64,000 nt of DNA, from NCBI GenBank assembly GCA_035771165.1, contig JAWNZC010000368.1:2224501-2288500 (forward strand), given 5' to 3'. This document shows positions 1-10,390 of this stretch, piece after piece; positions within the stretch are counted from its first letter, which is position 1; each line of letters begins with the position of its first letter. The stretch comes from Paragorgia papillata. Its lineage: Eukaryota > Cnidaria > Anthozoa > Scleralcyonacea > Coralliidae. The notes beneath the pieces are model-generated. The model worked only from the letters and a program-made list of their open reading frames with translations. It ran no database searches and was not told the origin of the DNA. The translations under genes and the position numbers were made by a program.

Positions 1-73
1 CGAACCCGAACTGACGGCTGCGAAGGAGACTAGATGGACGGGGACGAGGTGGATAAACCCCCCCGACACTTTT

Positions 74-95
74 GGGGTTAGGGTTAGGGTAACCC
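74..95. repeat. short telomere-like TTAGGG stretch
   Basis: Two to three TTAGGG-type units end in an inverted TAACCC. This is too short to be a telomere and is best read as an interstitial telomere-like motif. Another two-unit stretch lies near 24020. Confidence 0.35.
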
Positions 96-239
96 CCGGG
101 AAATTCATTTTTTGTGAGGTTAGGGTTCTGGGGTTCGGGGGGAGAGGTTTTCATTAATAACCTCTTCTAGCATTACAATGCAATAATTTATTGCCTACAA
201 TGCTCTTACAATTACAATAGTTTATTGGTTACAACGTGA

Positions 240-672
240 GGAAGGCCTGAATCTCGCCATTATCTTCATACGAATTACGAAGTTCGCTAATTGCCTTGAT
301 TGGAATAGCTTCTTTCGTTGATTGTATCATTTTTTGGACGTTATTCGAACTATTTCTTTAAAAACTTGATGTTAAAGGTAAGCTACATACAAAATATATT
401 GATATATAAGTGTAATTTAATAAAGGGGTCGAGTAATTTATATTTCGATCAAAAACGTGGCGAGTCTTTACCGATTTGGTGATTTACGCAGCTCGATTTA
501 TGTGTGGTACGTCGAATTCAACTGATATTACTTTAACGACGTCTCATATATGCAAGCGCTATGGCTTCATAGGAAACACAATAGCACATAAGACTATAAA
601 CTAGCATTAACCTGATTGACTCAGTAGCTCAATGTCTATAACTATAGTCATTAGAAGGAGGATCGAAACAAC
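240..672 (+). repeat. composite tRNA-like repeat, copy 1 (leader plus decayed tRNA-like core)
   Basis: A leader segment, recognisable by GAATTACGAAGTTC near its start and TTTTTGGACGTTATT further in, recurs at about 26150-26400 and 49240-49500. In all three places it is followed by tRNA-like cores. Here the core (about 618-672) keeps CTCAGTAGCTCAATG and CATTAGAAGG but has lost the second half. A LINE 3' fragment follows directly. Confidence 0.55.
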
Positions 673-689
673 TAGCTCTGATGATGTAC

Positions 690-918
690 AAAATAATTAC
701 TAACTAACAGGGCACCAAGTTATTTAACTAACATGTTTGAAAACATAACTTCTGTACATTCTCATAACTTGAGAAACTCAGAGTATAATGTTTATATCCC
801 AAGACCATATACTGAAGCTGGCAAAAACAGCTTTCATTATCAGGGAGCGGTTCTCTGGAATAGTCTATCGAGTCAAGACAATGTGAGATCTTTTAAAACA
901 TATTTAAATCGTAGTTAG
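690..918 (+). pseudogene. non-LTR retrotransposon reverse transcriptase, C-terminal tail fragment
   Basis: The frame reads APSYLTNMFENITSVHSHNL, then NVYIPRPYTEAGKNSFHYQG and AVLWNSLSSQ, and stops at 918. Family knowledge: this order (YL..LF, HSYNTR-like, IPKP.TE..K.SF.Y.GA..WN.LP) is the extreme C-terminus of LINE ORF2 proteins of the CR1/L2/RTE-like kind in invertebrates. The catalytic reverse transcriptase core is absent, so this is a 5'-truncated dead copy. The sequence after the stop (919-1110) is probably its 3' untranslated tail and includes a small AAGATTC tandem run at 1006-1040. Confidence 0.65.
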
Positions 919-1389
919 GTTGTTATAATGGTATTATTATAAAAGATATCATTGTAAATAATTAGGTACTCTATATATTTGTAATTGTTTCTACACGGCT
1001 CACAAGATTCAAGATTCAAGATTTCAAGACTCAAGATTTGTTTATTTATCCATTCAGGAGCAGTACATCAAAATAACGTTAAAAAAACCCAGAATGGAAA
1101 GGAGCATAAGATTAAAAACCCAAAGGGTTACAAAGCGTTCTCATGCACCTACAATAGTTAATTATAAATTTCAAATGTGAGTCATGTGAGTCAAGTGAAT
1201 CATTTGAGTAAGAATAAGTACCAGGCTACAAACATAACAGAATATGAATATATGAATTAATTTACATTAAACTTGTTTTAAACTTGTTAAATTTAATTTT
1301 CAAACTGGAAGAAAAATCACTGGAAGAGCATGTATTAATGAAGTAATACCGTGTTACCGTGTTTAAACAAAGATCATTGATGGATTGAT

Positions 1390-1712
1390 TGTAGCAGGTT
1401 CGATCCCTGGCTGGAGCTCAGAAAGATTTTCTGAGTATTTGAGCTTGACAAACGTCTACAGAACGTCTGTTACATTAAATTAAGCTCGAAAGCGTACCAC
1501 GTACACTACATATATATAGTTGTACGCACAATTTATTATATCACGACACTTGAACTACATCTCATATATGCAAATGCTAGCACTTTTAATAGGAAGCACA
1601 TATGACTATGGATTTGCAACCTTGGCTCTCCATTTGGGCCTCAGTAGTTCAATGCTTAGAGCGTCTAACCAGTCAGAAGGTTGGAGGTTCGATCTTTGTC
1701 ATCTGGTGTGTA
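1390..1712 (+). repeat. tRNA-like repeat units (half unit plus a full decayed unit)
   Basis: A B-box half (GGTTCGATCCC) at 1397-1407 is followed by the family linker (GAGCTTGACAAACGTCTAC). A second core lies at about 1638-1709: GCCTCAG, an A-box-like TAGTTCAATGCTTAGAGCG and a B-box-like GGTTCGATC. Structure and linker match the other units listed in this window. Confidence 0.55.
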
Positions 1713-3640
1713 AAGTGAAAGTGAAACCACAAGCTTGTGAACCTCATGTTTGGATTGTTTTCTCTCACTGCCTTCTAAATCTTTGTTCAGTTACAAGGTG
1801 AGAAGTACTACTTTCAAACTTGTCATGTATAAAATCGTTTTAATTCTGGTTCAACTGTGTGTTGTGCTCACCCACGACTCACGACTCACTTTACTTGCTT
1901 ATTACATATGTTATTTCCAATGGAATTATGACCTCAAACAAAGTTATGTTAATCTCGTTCCATAAAGTTTATATCTCTCCACGACTGCGTACAAGGTTAT
2001 CAAATGTAGACAAACCAGGTTTTTCATGAAATAATCTATTTAAAGCAGTTTTGATTTTAGTCAAGGATATCAAAGTTCGATGACAATAATGGGGATAAAT
2101 TAACAATGTGCATGTGGCAATGTAATGGTATTGTAATATATTTCAGCTATTGATCACTTGGATTTACCTGATTTAGTTAAAGCAGGGCTGTAGGAAGATG
2201 TTTCAGGTTAGGGGGGCTTCTTGAGTGCCTAAGGTGTGAGAACCCTCTAGGGGGCTCTGGGGGCATGCCTCCCTGGAAAATTTTAGATTTTCTCTATTTC
2301 TAGATATTTCTGCTGTGGTATCAGTAAATGAGAAAACATATAATTTGACTTTATATACATGTTGTAGTGGTGAATCATTAACTAGCAATGGCAAATTACT
2401 TATGACATTTAGTGCATGTACAAATTAGGCACTTGGGTTGTCTATTGGGTATCAGAAAAAACTTACTAGTACCGTACTGTATAATATTGTGAATGCTGCA
2501 ATCTGATTACTCAATATCTATTTAACAATTATATACAGTAGACAATGAACCCAAGTTTTCTATGAGCTGATAGACAATGAGGCAAAGCCAAGTTGACTAT
2601 CTGCTTGTAGAAAACGAGGGTGAGTTGTTTAATTGTTTTAGTGTGAACTATAAACAACTTTTCCTTAACATAAAGAAGTCTTATCAAGCATGTTCTAAAT
2701 TTTCAGATAGTTTTACCTTTTTGTTTGCAGACGTCTCCCCATACAAAATGTAGAGTAGTTTGATGGCATATGGTAAACAATTGCTCACAACTGCATGAGA
2801 TTGTAATTACTTTGTTTCAAATTTGCTGTACAGTGTAGATATACTCTATAAGCATAAGTGAATTCATTTTCTTATTTGAAAATGTCAAAATGAACAATTT
2901 TCATTACTTTTGGGCCAATGTTTTCATCACTGACATATAAATTTTAATGGTCAACAATCGTTTGGCCTAGTTTCCTGGTTTTGCTTGTGGTGTGAATATG
3001 TCGTGGCTTCTGATTGGTCAAAGTAGGAATATTCCTGTTATAAGGTTTGTCATTGGGTAACAATACTAGTGGCCTATCACCAATAGACCACTAGTAGCTC
3101 AGCCAAACTGGAAGCCAAATTTGTAATAGACCATTAGTTGGTTGATACTAATTATCAATAGATAGTGAGTGGGAGATAGAGTACCAGGGCCTGCATGGTC
3201 ACGCCACACATTTAGGCCACTGAGGAGTGGATGTCTATTTTACCACAGTTTTCACAAATCAAGTCAGTGAGCATGCTTCATGTTTTTAAAAAAATCTTCA
3301 TGAACTAAGGTACACAAGTTTCTACTAAAACAATTAGATTACCTATTCACTCTTTATTTCAATGAAATAATAGTTGGCTTGGCCTTGTTCCCTGATGAAC
3401 TATTAACTCAGAACTTTCAACTTCCTAATCTAATAAACTGTTAAATATATCCTGAATCCTGATCCAGGCCTGCTTCTTCTGTACAGTATATCTGATCCTA
3501 TGTTTTAGAATTAAATTACTCCTAAGAGTGGTAGCTGGTAGGCACGTGGACACATGGTGTACTTATTTTTTTTCATATTTGCAGCGTTTCAGGTTTTTGT
3601 GAAAGGGTCTGGAGAATGAAATAGATGACCCGGCGAATCA
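1713..3640. other. no recognisable gene; one GC-rich dispersed motif
   Basis: Nothing protein-like was recognised on either strand. A dispersed motif, GGGGGCATGCCTCCCTGG followed by AAAATTTTAG, sits at about 2250-2290 and recurs near 3680, 33670 and 39600. The rest is AT-rich unique-looking sequence. Confidence 0.4.
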
Positions 3641-3644
3641 GCCA

Positions 3645-3760
3645 GGGCCTTCGGCCCTGCATGGTCCGGGCTAGGGGTTCCTGGGGCATGCCCTCCGGGA
3701 AATTTTGAAGCTCTCAAATGCCATTTCCAGCCATTTCAGGGGGTAAAAAATGCCTTACAA
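3645..3760. repeat. dispersed GGGGCATGCCCTCCGGG-type repeat, copy 2
   Basis: The segment reads GGTTCCTGGGGCATGCCCTC, then a short AT-rich stretch and AAATGCCATTTCCAGCCATT. The same order is found at about 2230-2310, 33655-33760 and 39585-39700. The GCATGC core is palindromic. Its class is unknown. Confidence 0.45.
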
Positions 3761-4105
3761 CTGAGTCGGATATGATATAATATGGGTAAAGTAATGGTAG
3801 ATCCCAGACTCCAGCACGGTAGAATTCAATATGGTCACTTCGAACATTTGCACACAAAACGGGTTTCAAAACACGCGTTGGGGAATTTAAAATCATTTAT
3901 GGATTATTTATTTATCCAACGACGGCGAAATACGATGGAGACACGGCGAATTTACTACAAAATCCGCTCAACCACCGACGAAATTCGCCGTTCGCCGGCC
4001 TAAATCTGAAGGACTGAAATTTGGACAGTCAATTTTGAAATGCTGGCTAAAATCCTGTGTGGAACAGGGTCGTGTTTTTGCTACACATCAATTATTAACT
4101 TCCTA

Positions 4106-4275
4106 TTAACTGAGAGTGTGGTCATTATGGGGAACTATCAGACAGAGGTCTTGACAGTACAGACTGAGCTTGCAGGGTGAGGTTTGTACATAAAAGACCG
4201 AGATCTGATATTTTCTGTGATGACCGTCCAAGCAGTTGAGGTTAATAAGAGGTTTATTATATGAGTGACTGCCAT
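4106..4275. repeat. fold-back hairpin plus TTTATTATATG edge (composite family, copy 1)
   Basis: The hairpin runs from TTCCTATTAACTGAGAG to GTTGAGGTTAATAAG. It is followed immediately by AGGTTTATTATATGA, the same edge that follows related hairpins near 34564, 37350 and 57040. The TIR partner on the right is not recognisable here. Confidence 0.45.
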
Positions 4276-4975
4276 GACATAAACTCATAAACTCATACAA
4301 GAACATTATATACTTCTCAAACTTTTTAACAGTTTACATCCCAAAGTAATGGGCAAAAAGTCCAAAAACTAGATTAGAAATGGTGGCTTTATGAACAAGC
4401 AAACAACAAAAAATAACGTTTGATGACTGTATTTAAACAGGCTTAAAATATCAACAGTACAAGAATGTCAACTTGAAAATACATTCAAGTTATCTTGTGA
4501 GACACTTCAACTGTGTTGTTGAAAATTATGTTTGAAGGCTTTTGTTTAGTCACAAAATTTTTCTAGGAAGTTTAAATCTAGTAACTTGCTAGGCTTTAGT
4601 TCGTCAAATAGAAAATATACCAAACTAAATGCCCATATAGTTTTAGTCTAGTTAAAGCAGTAACCACCCTTTGAATATCTGGGCCAAGTAAACAACCTTA
4701 TTACCTGGGACTAAGACTACAATATAGGACTGAATGAATTATATATGGTATTTAATTGCAATTTTAACGACAAAAGCTGTCAAACTATCAAAACTTAAAG
4801 TTAGTAACTTATAAGTTCTGTAATCAGATATAATGCCGGTAAATGATTCCCGCTCCGAACTGAATGACTATATGTGTATAAAAAGAGAAGTTGGGCCTTT
4901 TCCCCCTCATTTTGATGGGCCGAAATCCCGGTAAGATTTACACAATGTCATTCACTAGAGATATTTAAAATGTTT
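4276..4975. other. no recognisable feature
   Basis: AT-rich sequence with no domain-bearing reading frame or clear repeat. Confidence 0.35.
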
Positions 4976-4976
4976 T

Positions 4977-5070
4977 CACGGTTTCGCAAATTCCCATTTC
5001 GCAAATTCCCATTTCGCAAATTCCCATTTCGCAAGTTCCCGTTTCGCAAATCTGTTTCGTTTCGCAAAAT
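4977..5070. repeat. 16-bp tandem repeat, about 5 copies
   Basis: The unit TTTCGCAAATTCCCAT is repeated about four times and then decays into TTTCGCAAATCTGTTTCG. Confidence 0.75.
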
Positions 5071-5327
5071 ATCATAAGCCATTTTGAGGCTTGTTATAGT
5101 AAAGACATAAAGGTTTATTCTGTATATAATTTACTGGATTAATTTAATAAACCTGAGAGAATGTGATTTCAGTCTTGTTCTTTTGTTGTTTGAATGATTA
5201 GGCTTTTACTTTTTTGAACACAATTATTTGGACTGTAATTGCAATCGTGTTTATAACTAAGTTCTGGAGACTTTATTAGGAGCTTTCAACTAGTGATACT
5301 TTGAAAGTATATGTATTTGCAAGAGAC

Positions 5328-5708
5328 GTACTGTACTGTACTGTACTGTACTGTACTGTACTGTACTGTACTGTACTGTACTGTACTGTACTGTACTGTA
5401 CTGTACTGTATTGCGCTTCACTGTACTGTACTGTACTTTACTGTACTGTATTGCGCTTCACTGCACTGTATTGCGCTTCACTGCACTGTACTGTACTGTA
5501 CTGTACTGTACTGACTCAGGACTGTACTGTACTGTACTGTGATGTACTGTACTGTACTGTACTGTACTGTACTGTACTGTACTGTACTGTACTGTACTGT
5601 ATTGCGCTTCACTGTACTGTACTGTACTGTATTGCGCTTCACTGCACTGTATTGCGCTTCACTGCACTGTATTGCGCTTCACTGCACTGTACTGTACTGT
5701 ACTGTACT
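5328..5708. repeat. (CTGTA)n pentanucleotide array with TTGCGCTTCACTG interruptions
   Basis: About 380 bp of CTGTA units are broken at intervals by a recurring variant, ATTGCGCTTCACTGCA. The variant appears several times in both halves of the array, so it was itself amplified. Long frames across it are low-complexity artefacts. Confidence 0.9.
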
Positions 5709-7030
5709 TTAACCACTGATACAAACTAATCTGATGCAAACCTAACATTTGTGAAACTGGTAGCAAATACTTTCTTTGCTACTCTTTATTAACTACAATC
5801 ATTGACAAAATTAGTTGAAACGACTTGAGCGAATCATGCCATTTAAATGTTAATTGCTAAGCCTATTTTTTGCATAAATTGCTATCCCCCTGTTCCCCCC
5901 TAGCTTTCAATGTTGTTACTCTAAACATGTAAATGTAATGGCAAATAATCCAAATAGTGAAATAAAAGTAGTGTGCTGCTTAAAACCATTTCATATTAGC
6001 TTCGTTTCAAGAATTTTGTCAATGATTGTACATGTAATTTAAGCATTTGAGTTAAATTGACGTTATGCTTTTTAGTGAAACTCAGTGGCAGAATGTGAAA
6101 TTCAGTGAAATTCAGTGATGTATCTGAGGACAAAGTTGAAGGAAAGTTAAGGTAATATTGCAGATATTGCAGATATGTCACCACCTTCATTTCAAGTGAG
6201 CCTGAGTTTGCTGCTTTGAAATTTAGTAAAACATGTTGACATTGACATTATTGTGTTGTAGGGAAGACTAATTGGTTTTGTTGGTTTCTGAAAAAATCTT
6301 CACAAGAAAGAAAAATGACAGGTAACTAGTTTAAGAGTTAGAGAAGGAATAGGGACATTTAAACGAGCGAAAATAAGTTAATAGCTTTTGGTGGGAAACC
6401 AGGCAAAGGATAAGACATGTTGTATAGTGCTACTCAGGTTTAAAGTGTAATCCAGTCAGGTTTTCTATTTCTGAAGTTACCACAACACTTGTGAATGTCT
6501 CACTACATAGTAGGCATCTCCCCAAAGTCAAATTAACGAAATAGATGTCTCAGAGTATAATAGTGGTCTAGCTCTTTTTTTTTCATAATTAGTACGTTAA
6601 GCTAAATGCTAAAAGACTTTGAAAAGTTTAATTTTTAATTGGCATTGGCAAGTTTTCAAAAACCAATCAAACTCAAAACAGGAAGTTTCCAAAACAACAG
6701 ACATGAGATTAACCCAAAATGTAGTAACTGAGAAAAAGATGGCCTATATATCATTCTGATCTTTGCTGGGCTCTTCCGTTTGTACATGATTAAGCCATTT
6801 TAATGTAATATTCTTAAAACATTAAAGCCTAAAACCAAGGCCAACCGACAATTTAAAGAATATAAGATAAAGTCAAAATATAACCGTTTCATCTTTGTCT
6901 TGTCTTAATCCATATCTTGGGTTTTTAAGATGTTCGTCTTCGGATTGTGTTTTATTTCAAAGTCATCATCAGACCAAGTGACTAAAATTAAATATAACGT
7001 TCTTTATACTCACAAGGGAATAAAACAAAA
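5709..7030. other. no recognisable gene
   Basis: AT-rich sequence with no domain-bearing frame. Small local duplications occur, for example GTGAAATTCAGT near 6098. Confidence 0.35.
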
Positions 7031-7040
7031 TACTAACACA

Positions 7041-7172
7041 CAAACACTAACACTATTAACACTAACACTAAGCCTAACACTAACACTAACACTAACACTA
7101 ACACTAACACTAACACTAACACTAACACTAACACTAACACTAACACTAACACTAACACTAACACTAACACTA
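7041..7172. repeat. (ACTAAC)n hexanucleotide array
   Basis: About 20 units of ACTAAC, equal to GTTAGT on the other strand. It joins directly onto an inverted fragment of the 5S-derived SINE. Full SINE copies carry GGGGTTAGTACTTGG at this point, so the array probably expanded from GTTAGT inside a SINE. The ORFs across it are artefacts. Confidence 0.85.
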
Positions 7173-7232
7173 ACCGGGCTTAACTTTTTGGTGAGAGGCA
7201 GCGCGCTAACAGCACACGCCACCCGTGCTCCC
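7171..7232 (-). repeat. 5S-rRNA-derived SINE fragment
   Basis: The reverse complement reads GGCGTGTGCTGTTAGCGCG, then CTGCCTCTCACCAAAAAG and TTAAGCCCGG. This is nearly identical to 24178-24225 of the full SINE copy. The remainder is replaced by the hexamer array. Confidence 0.75.
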
Positions 7233-7311
7233 CCTGGGTATTATATTTTTAACACAAGGCACGTGCATTGGATTATATCGTTAATTTTAAACAGTTACTT
7301 TAAGTGCACAG

Positions 7312-7570
7312 TTATTGTTGATTTCATATTACTTTACCACCGTGTGTTGTGAACTTTGTTGGGAAGTTCCGAAGTTCGTTCGGAACTTGGGAACTACGCA
7401 AACAGGGTTACCAAATTATCCAATCAAATTGCGTGCTGTGAATCAAATCTCATTTTGATTGGATAATTGCCAGCTTTGTTTACGTAGTTTCCAAGTTCCA
7501 AACGAACTTCAGAACTTCCCAACGAACTTCGCAATACAGGGCGGTAAAGTAATATGAAATCAACAACAAA
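7312..7570. mobile_element. hairpin-type MITE, about 260 bp
   Basis: The two arms (7312-7399 and 7478-7570) are near-complementary, for example TTGATTTCATATTACTTTAC against GTAAAGTAATATGAAATCAA. The centre also pairs (TTATCCAATCAAA with TTTTGATTGGATAA), so most of the element can fold into one long hairpin. No coding capacity. Confidence 0.75.
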
Positions 7571-7735
7571 GGCATTAGCAATATAAATTAAGTTTGTGTA
7601 ATTTGAAAGAATTTTTGAAATTGTAATGGAAGACCTTTTAAAACTTTACTGTATTATTCTTCGTTTTGGAGATGTTTCAGTTTGTTTGATATGTAAATCA
7701 GATGGTCTCTGTCGTCATAACCAAGGTACAGCGTT
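7571..7735 (+). repeat. decayed arm of the long-TIR family
   Basis: Fragments such as AAATTAAGTTTGTGTAATTT and GAGATGTTTCAGTTTGTTTG match the left arms at 24950-25070 and 28560-28620. No opposite arm was seen here. Confidence 0.45.
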
Positions 7736-7751
7736 TTTAGGCATTGCAAAA

Positions 7752-7892
7752 CATGAACAATGAAAATTACGAGGCTGCAAGCCGAGTGATTTTTATTGTT
7801 TTCGAATGTTTTACAAACACGACAGAACATTGAAAATTACGAGGTAATAGGCCGAGTGATTTTTGTTGTTCTCATTTGTTTTAAACACGTAA
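7752..7892. repeat. direct duplication of about 68 bp
   Basis: Two consecutive copies share GAAAATTACGAGG, GCCGAGTGATTTTT and TGTTTTAAACACG-like ends. The differences between them are point changes. Confidence 0.65.
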
Positions 7893-7968
7893 AAACACGA
7901 TACACGAGTTTATGAAATAGCTTCTCAATCGTCAATTATAGTTGAGGGACTTGGTCATATTGGTGCAT

Positions 7969-8160
7969 TTAACAAATAGATTCCATTTTGCCGTTGTCTG
8001 TTCAGTTATAAATGCACAGATGACGTCACAACGTGGTAAGAACAGAAAAGTGGCCCACGAGACGTAGTCGAGTGGGTCACTGATGTTCTTACCACGTTGT
8101 GACGTCCTCTGTGCATCTATAACTGAACAGACAACAAAAAAATTGAATCTATTTGTTTTA
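7969..8160. repeat. large near-perfect palindrome
   Basis: Arms of about 75-80 bp pair around a short spacer. GTTGTCTGTTCAGTTATA is mirrored by TATAACTGAACAGACAAC, and GACGTCACAACGTGGTAAGA by its complement. The inner part (GTGGCCCAC...GTGGGTCAC) pairs too. It could extrude as a cruciform. Probably a fold-back MITE. Confidence 0.8.
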
Positions 8161-9324
8161 TACAATAACAATTTAAAAGGTTTTTATCGAAACTCTTCCC
8201 AGATTTTGGGGCATGAAGAAAGAAATAAGGAAGTCAGCTGATACTGACGAAAAGACTTACATTAATTTGAAAATTGGTCACAGAATCTCCCTTTAAGGAA
8301 CCATTCAATTTTTCTTTGTCGGGGGTTAATTTATTAATTACATGTAATTAGTTAATTATATGTCGGGGGATAATTTATAATTTATTACCAGTTTATCTCC
8401 CAACAGTTGAGTTGCAGAAGTAAGCAACTTATTACGAAGAGCTCCAATCTTATTCCAATATAACAGAAAATGTCTGGAATCCTCTTAGGGCACCATTTAT
8501 GCCGTCGTGAATGAATAACTTTAAAAAAAAAGAGAGATCATGGTTAGGTCCACTATTATTTGAGCTCCGGCGGGAGTAAAATATAGAACGGGAACATTTT
8601 TCAAACGGCATAAAGATTATTGTGAGCTGAAAAATTTTACAGTTACTTTAAAACGAGATTATAAAAGCCAATTTATATGCACATAAAGTGATTGTAATTC
8701 GACGGCCATTTATGGATAAGGTCTATGGAGAAATACGCATGTCAATTGGAAGATCGTTGCACTACGAACAGAAGGCAAACTAAAAATAACGTACACACTA
8801 AACAGTCGACCTGTTCGCGCGACTTAAGCGATTTTCTGCATGGGTTGCTGTTAGGTAACCTAGAAAATCTATTGTATAATCCTTTGAATAAACTCTTGGA
8901 AAATCCTCATTCTGTAGCAGATTAGTCTTAGCCTGCTCTTAAAGGAGAGAAAGAGAGCCTGCGCCGACTGCATTCAGTTTTGACTTTTCGCCTTCAACTC
9001 TCAAGTGAGTATCATGACACGCTTAATTTATTAAGCGAAAATTGAGAACTGAAAATCTGATCCAAACAAAACCAAAAAATATATATAATCTTTCGTAACG
9101 ATAGCACAATACAGAGCACGATAAAACACAATTTGAAGTATAAAATAACTGGACAAATTTGATATTAACAAAACCAGACTAGTTTTAATAGCATTGCGTA
9201 ATGTTTATAACAAAGACAAGCCATGGATAAGTTGATTCGAAATTGCGTTGACCAATTACATTCTAGTTATATCCCAAAGGAAAACTGGTATTCTACAATT
9301 CAATGCATTGTATTCTTTCCACAG
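8161..9324 (+). other. no clear gene; possible 5' non-coding exon ending at 9003
   Basis: No domain was recognised. A strong splice-donor-like CAA|GTGAGT sits at 9003/9004, and a good acceptor (TTCTTTCCACAG) ends at 9324. The sequence before the donor has no ATG in about 80 bp. If real, it would be a 5' untranslated exon of the short death-domain unit that follows. This is inference only. Confidence 0.25.
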
Positions 9325-9548
9325 GAGAAATCAGACCTAATATGGTGTCGGAAATCCCAGATCTTGTCAGAAAAGAAATCTGTCGGTCTTTGGATGTAAA
9401 ACGACCTCTTTGTGGCGACTTTAAAACATTAGGTGGTATGGTAGGAATGACCACTGAACAAATACATTCTATTTCTGAAAAGGAGAATCCAACTGATGAA
9501 CAGTTTTTAATTTGTCAGTTTCTTCGGCATATAATAAAGAAACTTTGA
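9325..9548 (+). CDS. truncated death-domain exon
   Basis: An acceptor-like CCACAG precedes a frame with ATG at 9342 and TGA at 9546-9548. It reads MVSEIPDLVRKEICRSLDV, KRPLCGDFKTLGGMVGMTTE and QIHSISEKENPTDEQF. This fits the first four helices of a death domain: the IC..LD..RPL..D(F/W)..L...GM pattern, then NPTDEQ. The frame stops after IIKKL, about 20-25 residues before the usual end, so the last helices are missing. The exon is entered in phase 1, like the death-domain exon at 10106. It could be an alternative terminal exon, a small separate gene, or a broken duplicate. Death domains mediate protein-protein contacts in apoptosis and innate signalling. Expression cannot be judged. Confidence 0.55.
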
Positions 9549-10105
9549 AAGTATTACACACAGATTGAAGTTATTCAATAATTATTATAATTTTCTGAAA
9601 ATCCACGTGACCTAGAACACGATTATCGCCTCGAACTCACGGACGCTCTCTCTCCCCAATTTACCTGCAGGGGAGAGCAGCGGCTGTACACAGGCTATTT
9701 GTTGTGATCATGCATGTATCCAATTCATCCCTATGAAATGTCCTCCAATTCTATTCTTTATTTTGAGAGGCGATCAATTTTATCCCAACTCCTTGCAAAA
9801 TTCAAAATGGCGGATTTATAAGGGTAAATTAAAATTTCAAATGACCCCTGTCACGTGACAGAGCCCGCATTCTAGGTCTATTATTTCTATGTGTATAACG
9901 TATTAAACGTTTTATTTCGGTTTAATCGGAGGAGATTTTTATGTTTTGAACATTTTAGTTTTGAACCTTGAAAATAATTGAAATTGTCCTTGTTCTGTTG
10001 AAAATACTTTAAAATTTCTCTGAGTGTCGTCTAGTTTCTACAATTGTTCTAGAATACTTAAATTAAACGTCTTTTCCATTCTTGTGATTTATATTTTCCT
10101 AACAG
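9549..10105. other. spacer or intron before the death-domain exon
   Basis: No coding signal or repeat was recognised. It ends in a polypyrimidine-AG acceptor (TATTTTCCTAACAG) at 10105. Confidence 0.4.
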
Positions 10106-10390
10106 TCAGAAGTAATGAATCGTCGAAAATTCACGAGCTCAATGCTAATGTCTACATTGAAATATGTACGGAGTTAAACAAGCCAAAAAAGGGCAAAGAT
10201 TACATAACGTTGGCTGGACACTTGGGATACCACATAAAAGATGTAAACTCATTTCAACTAAAAGACGATCCAGCAGATGCTCTCTTGGCTCATTGGGGAA
10301 CTAAAGCTGAGAATGACGTTGAGAAGCTGATTACAATCTTGAAGAAAATGGAAAGGGATGATCTTGTTGAGATACTGGGCGGGAAAAAAG
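10106..10390 (+). CDS. death-domain gene, exon carrying the first death domain
   Basis: The exon is bounded by CCTAACAG at 10105 and the donor AAAAAG|GTATTT at 10390/10391. It is 285 bp, entered and left in phase 1. It encodes a complete death domain: NANVYIEICTELNKPKKGKD, then YITLAGHLGYHIKDV, DDPADALLAHWGTKAENDV and EKLITILKKMERDDLVEIL. The final motif (L..iL..m.R.DlveiL) is typical of helix 6 in IRAK/Pelle, MyD88 and NF-kB-type death domains; the tryptophan in AHWGTKA occupies the usual helix-5 position. Phase 1 implies at least one upstream coding exon, which was not identified. It splices in frame to 17885. The likely role is a signalling adaptor; no enzymatic domain is visible. Confidence 0.8.

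Noticed and set aside
74..95. Chromosome end
   Set aside because: Only two or three telomere-like units, followed by unrelated sequence and an inverted copy.
5301..5729. 142-residue open frame of CTVLYCTV repeats
   Set aside because: Pure translation of the CTGTA array; no composition or context of a gene.
8725..8925. 66-residue frame as a first coding exon of the death-domain gene
   Set aside because: It stops before the strong donor at 9003 and does not connect in frame.
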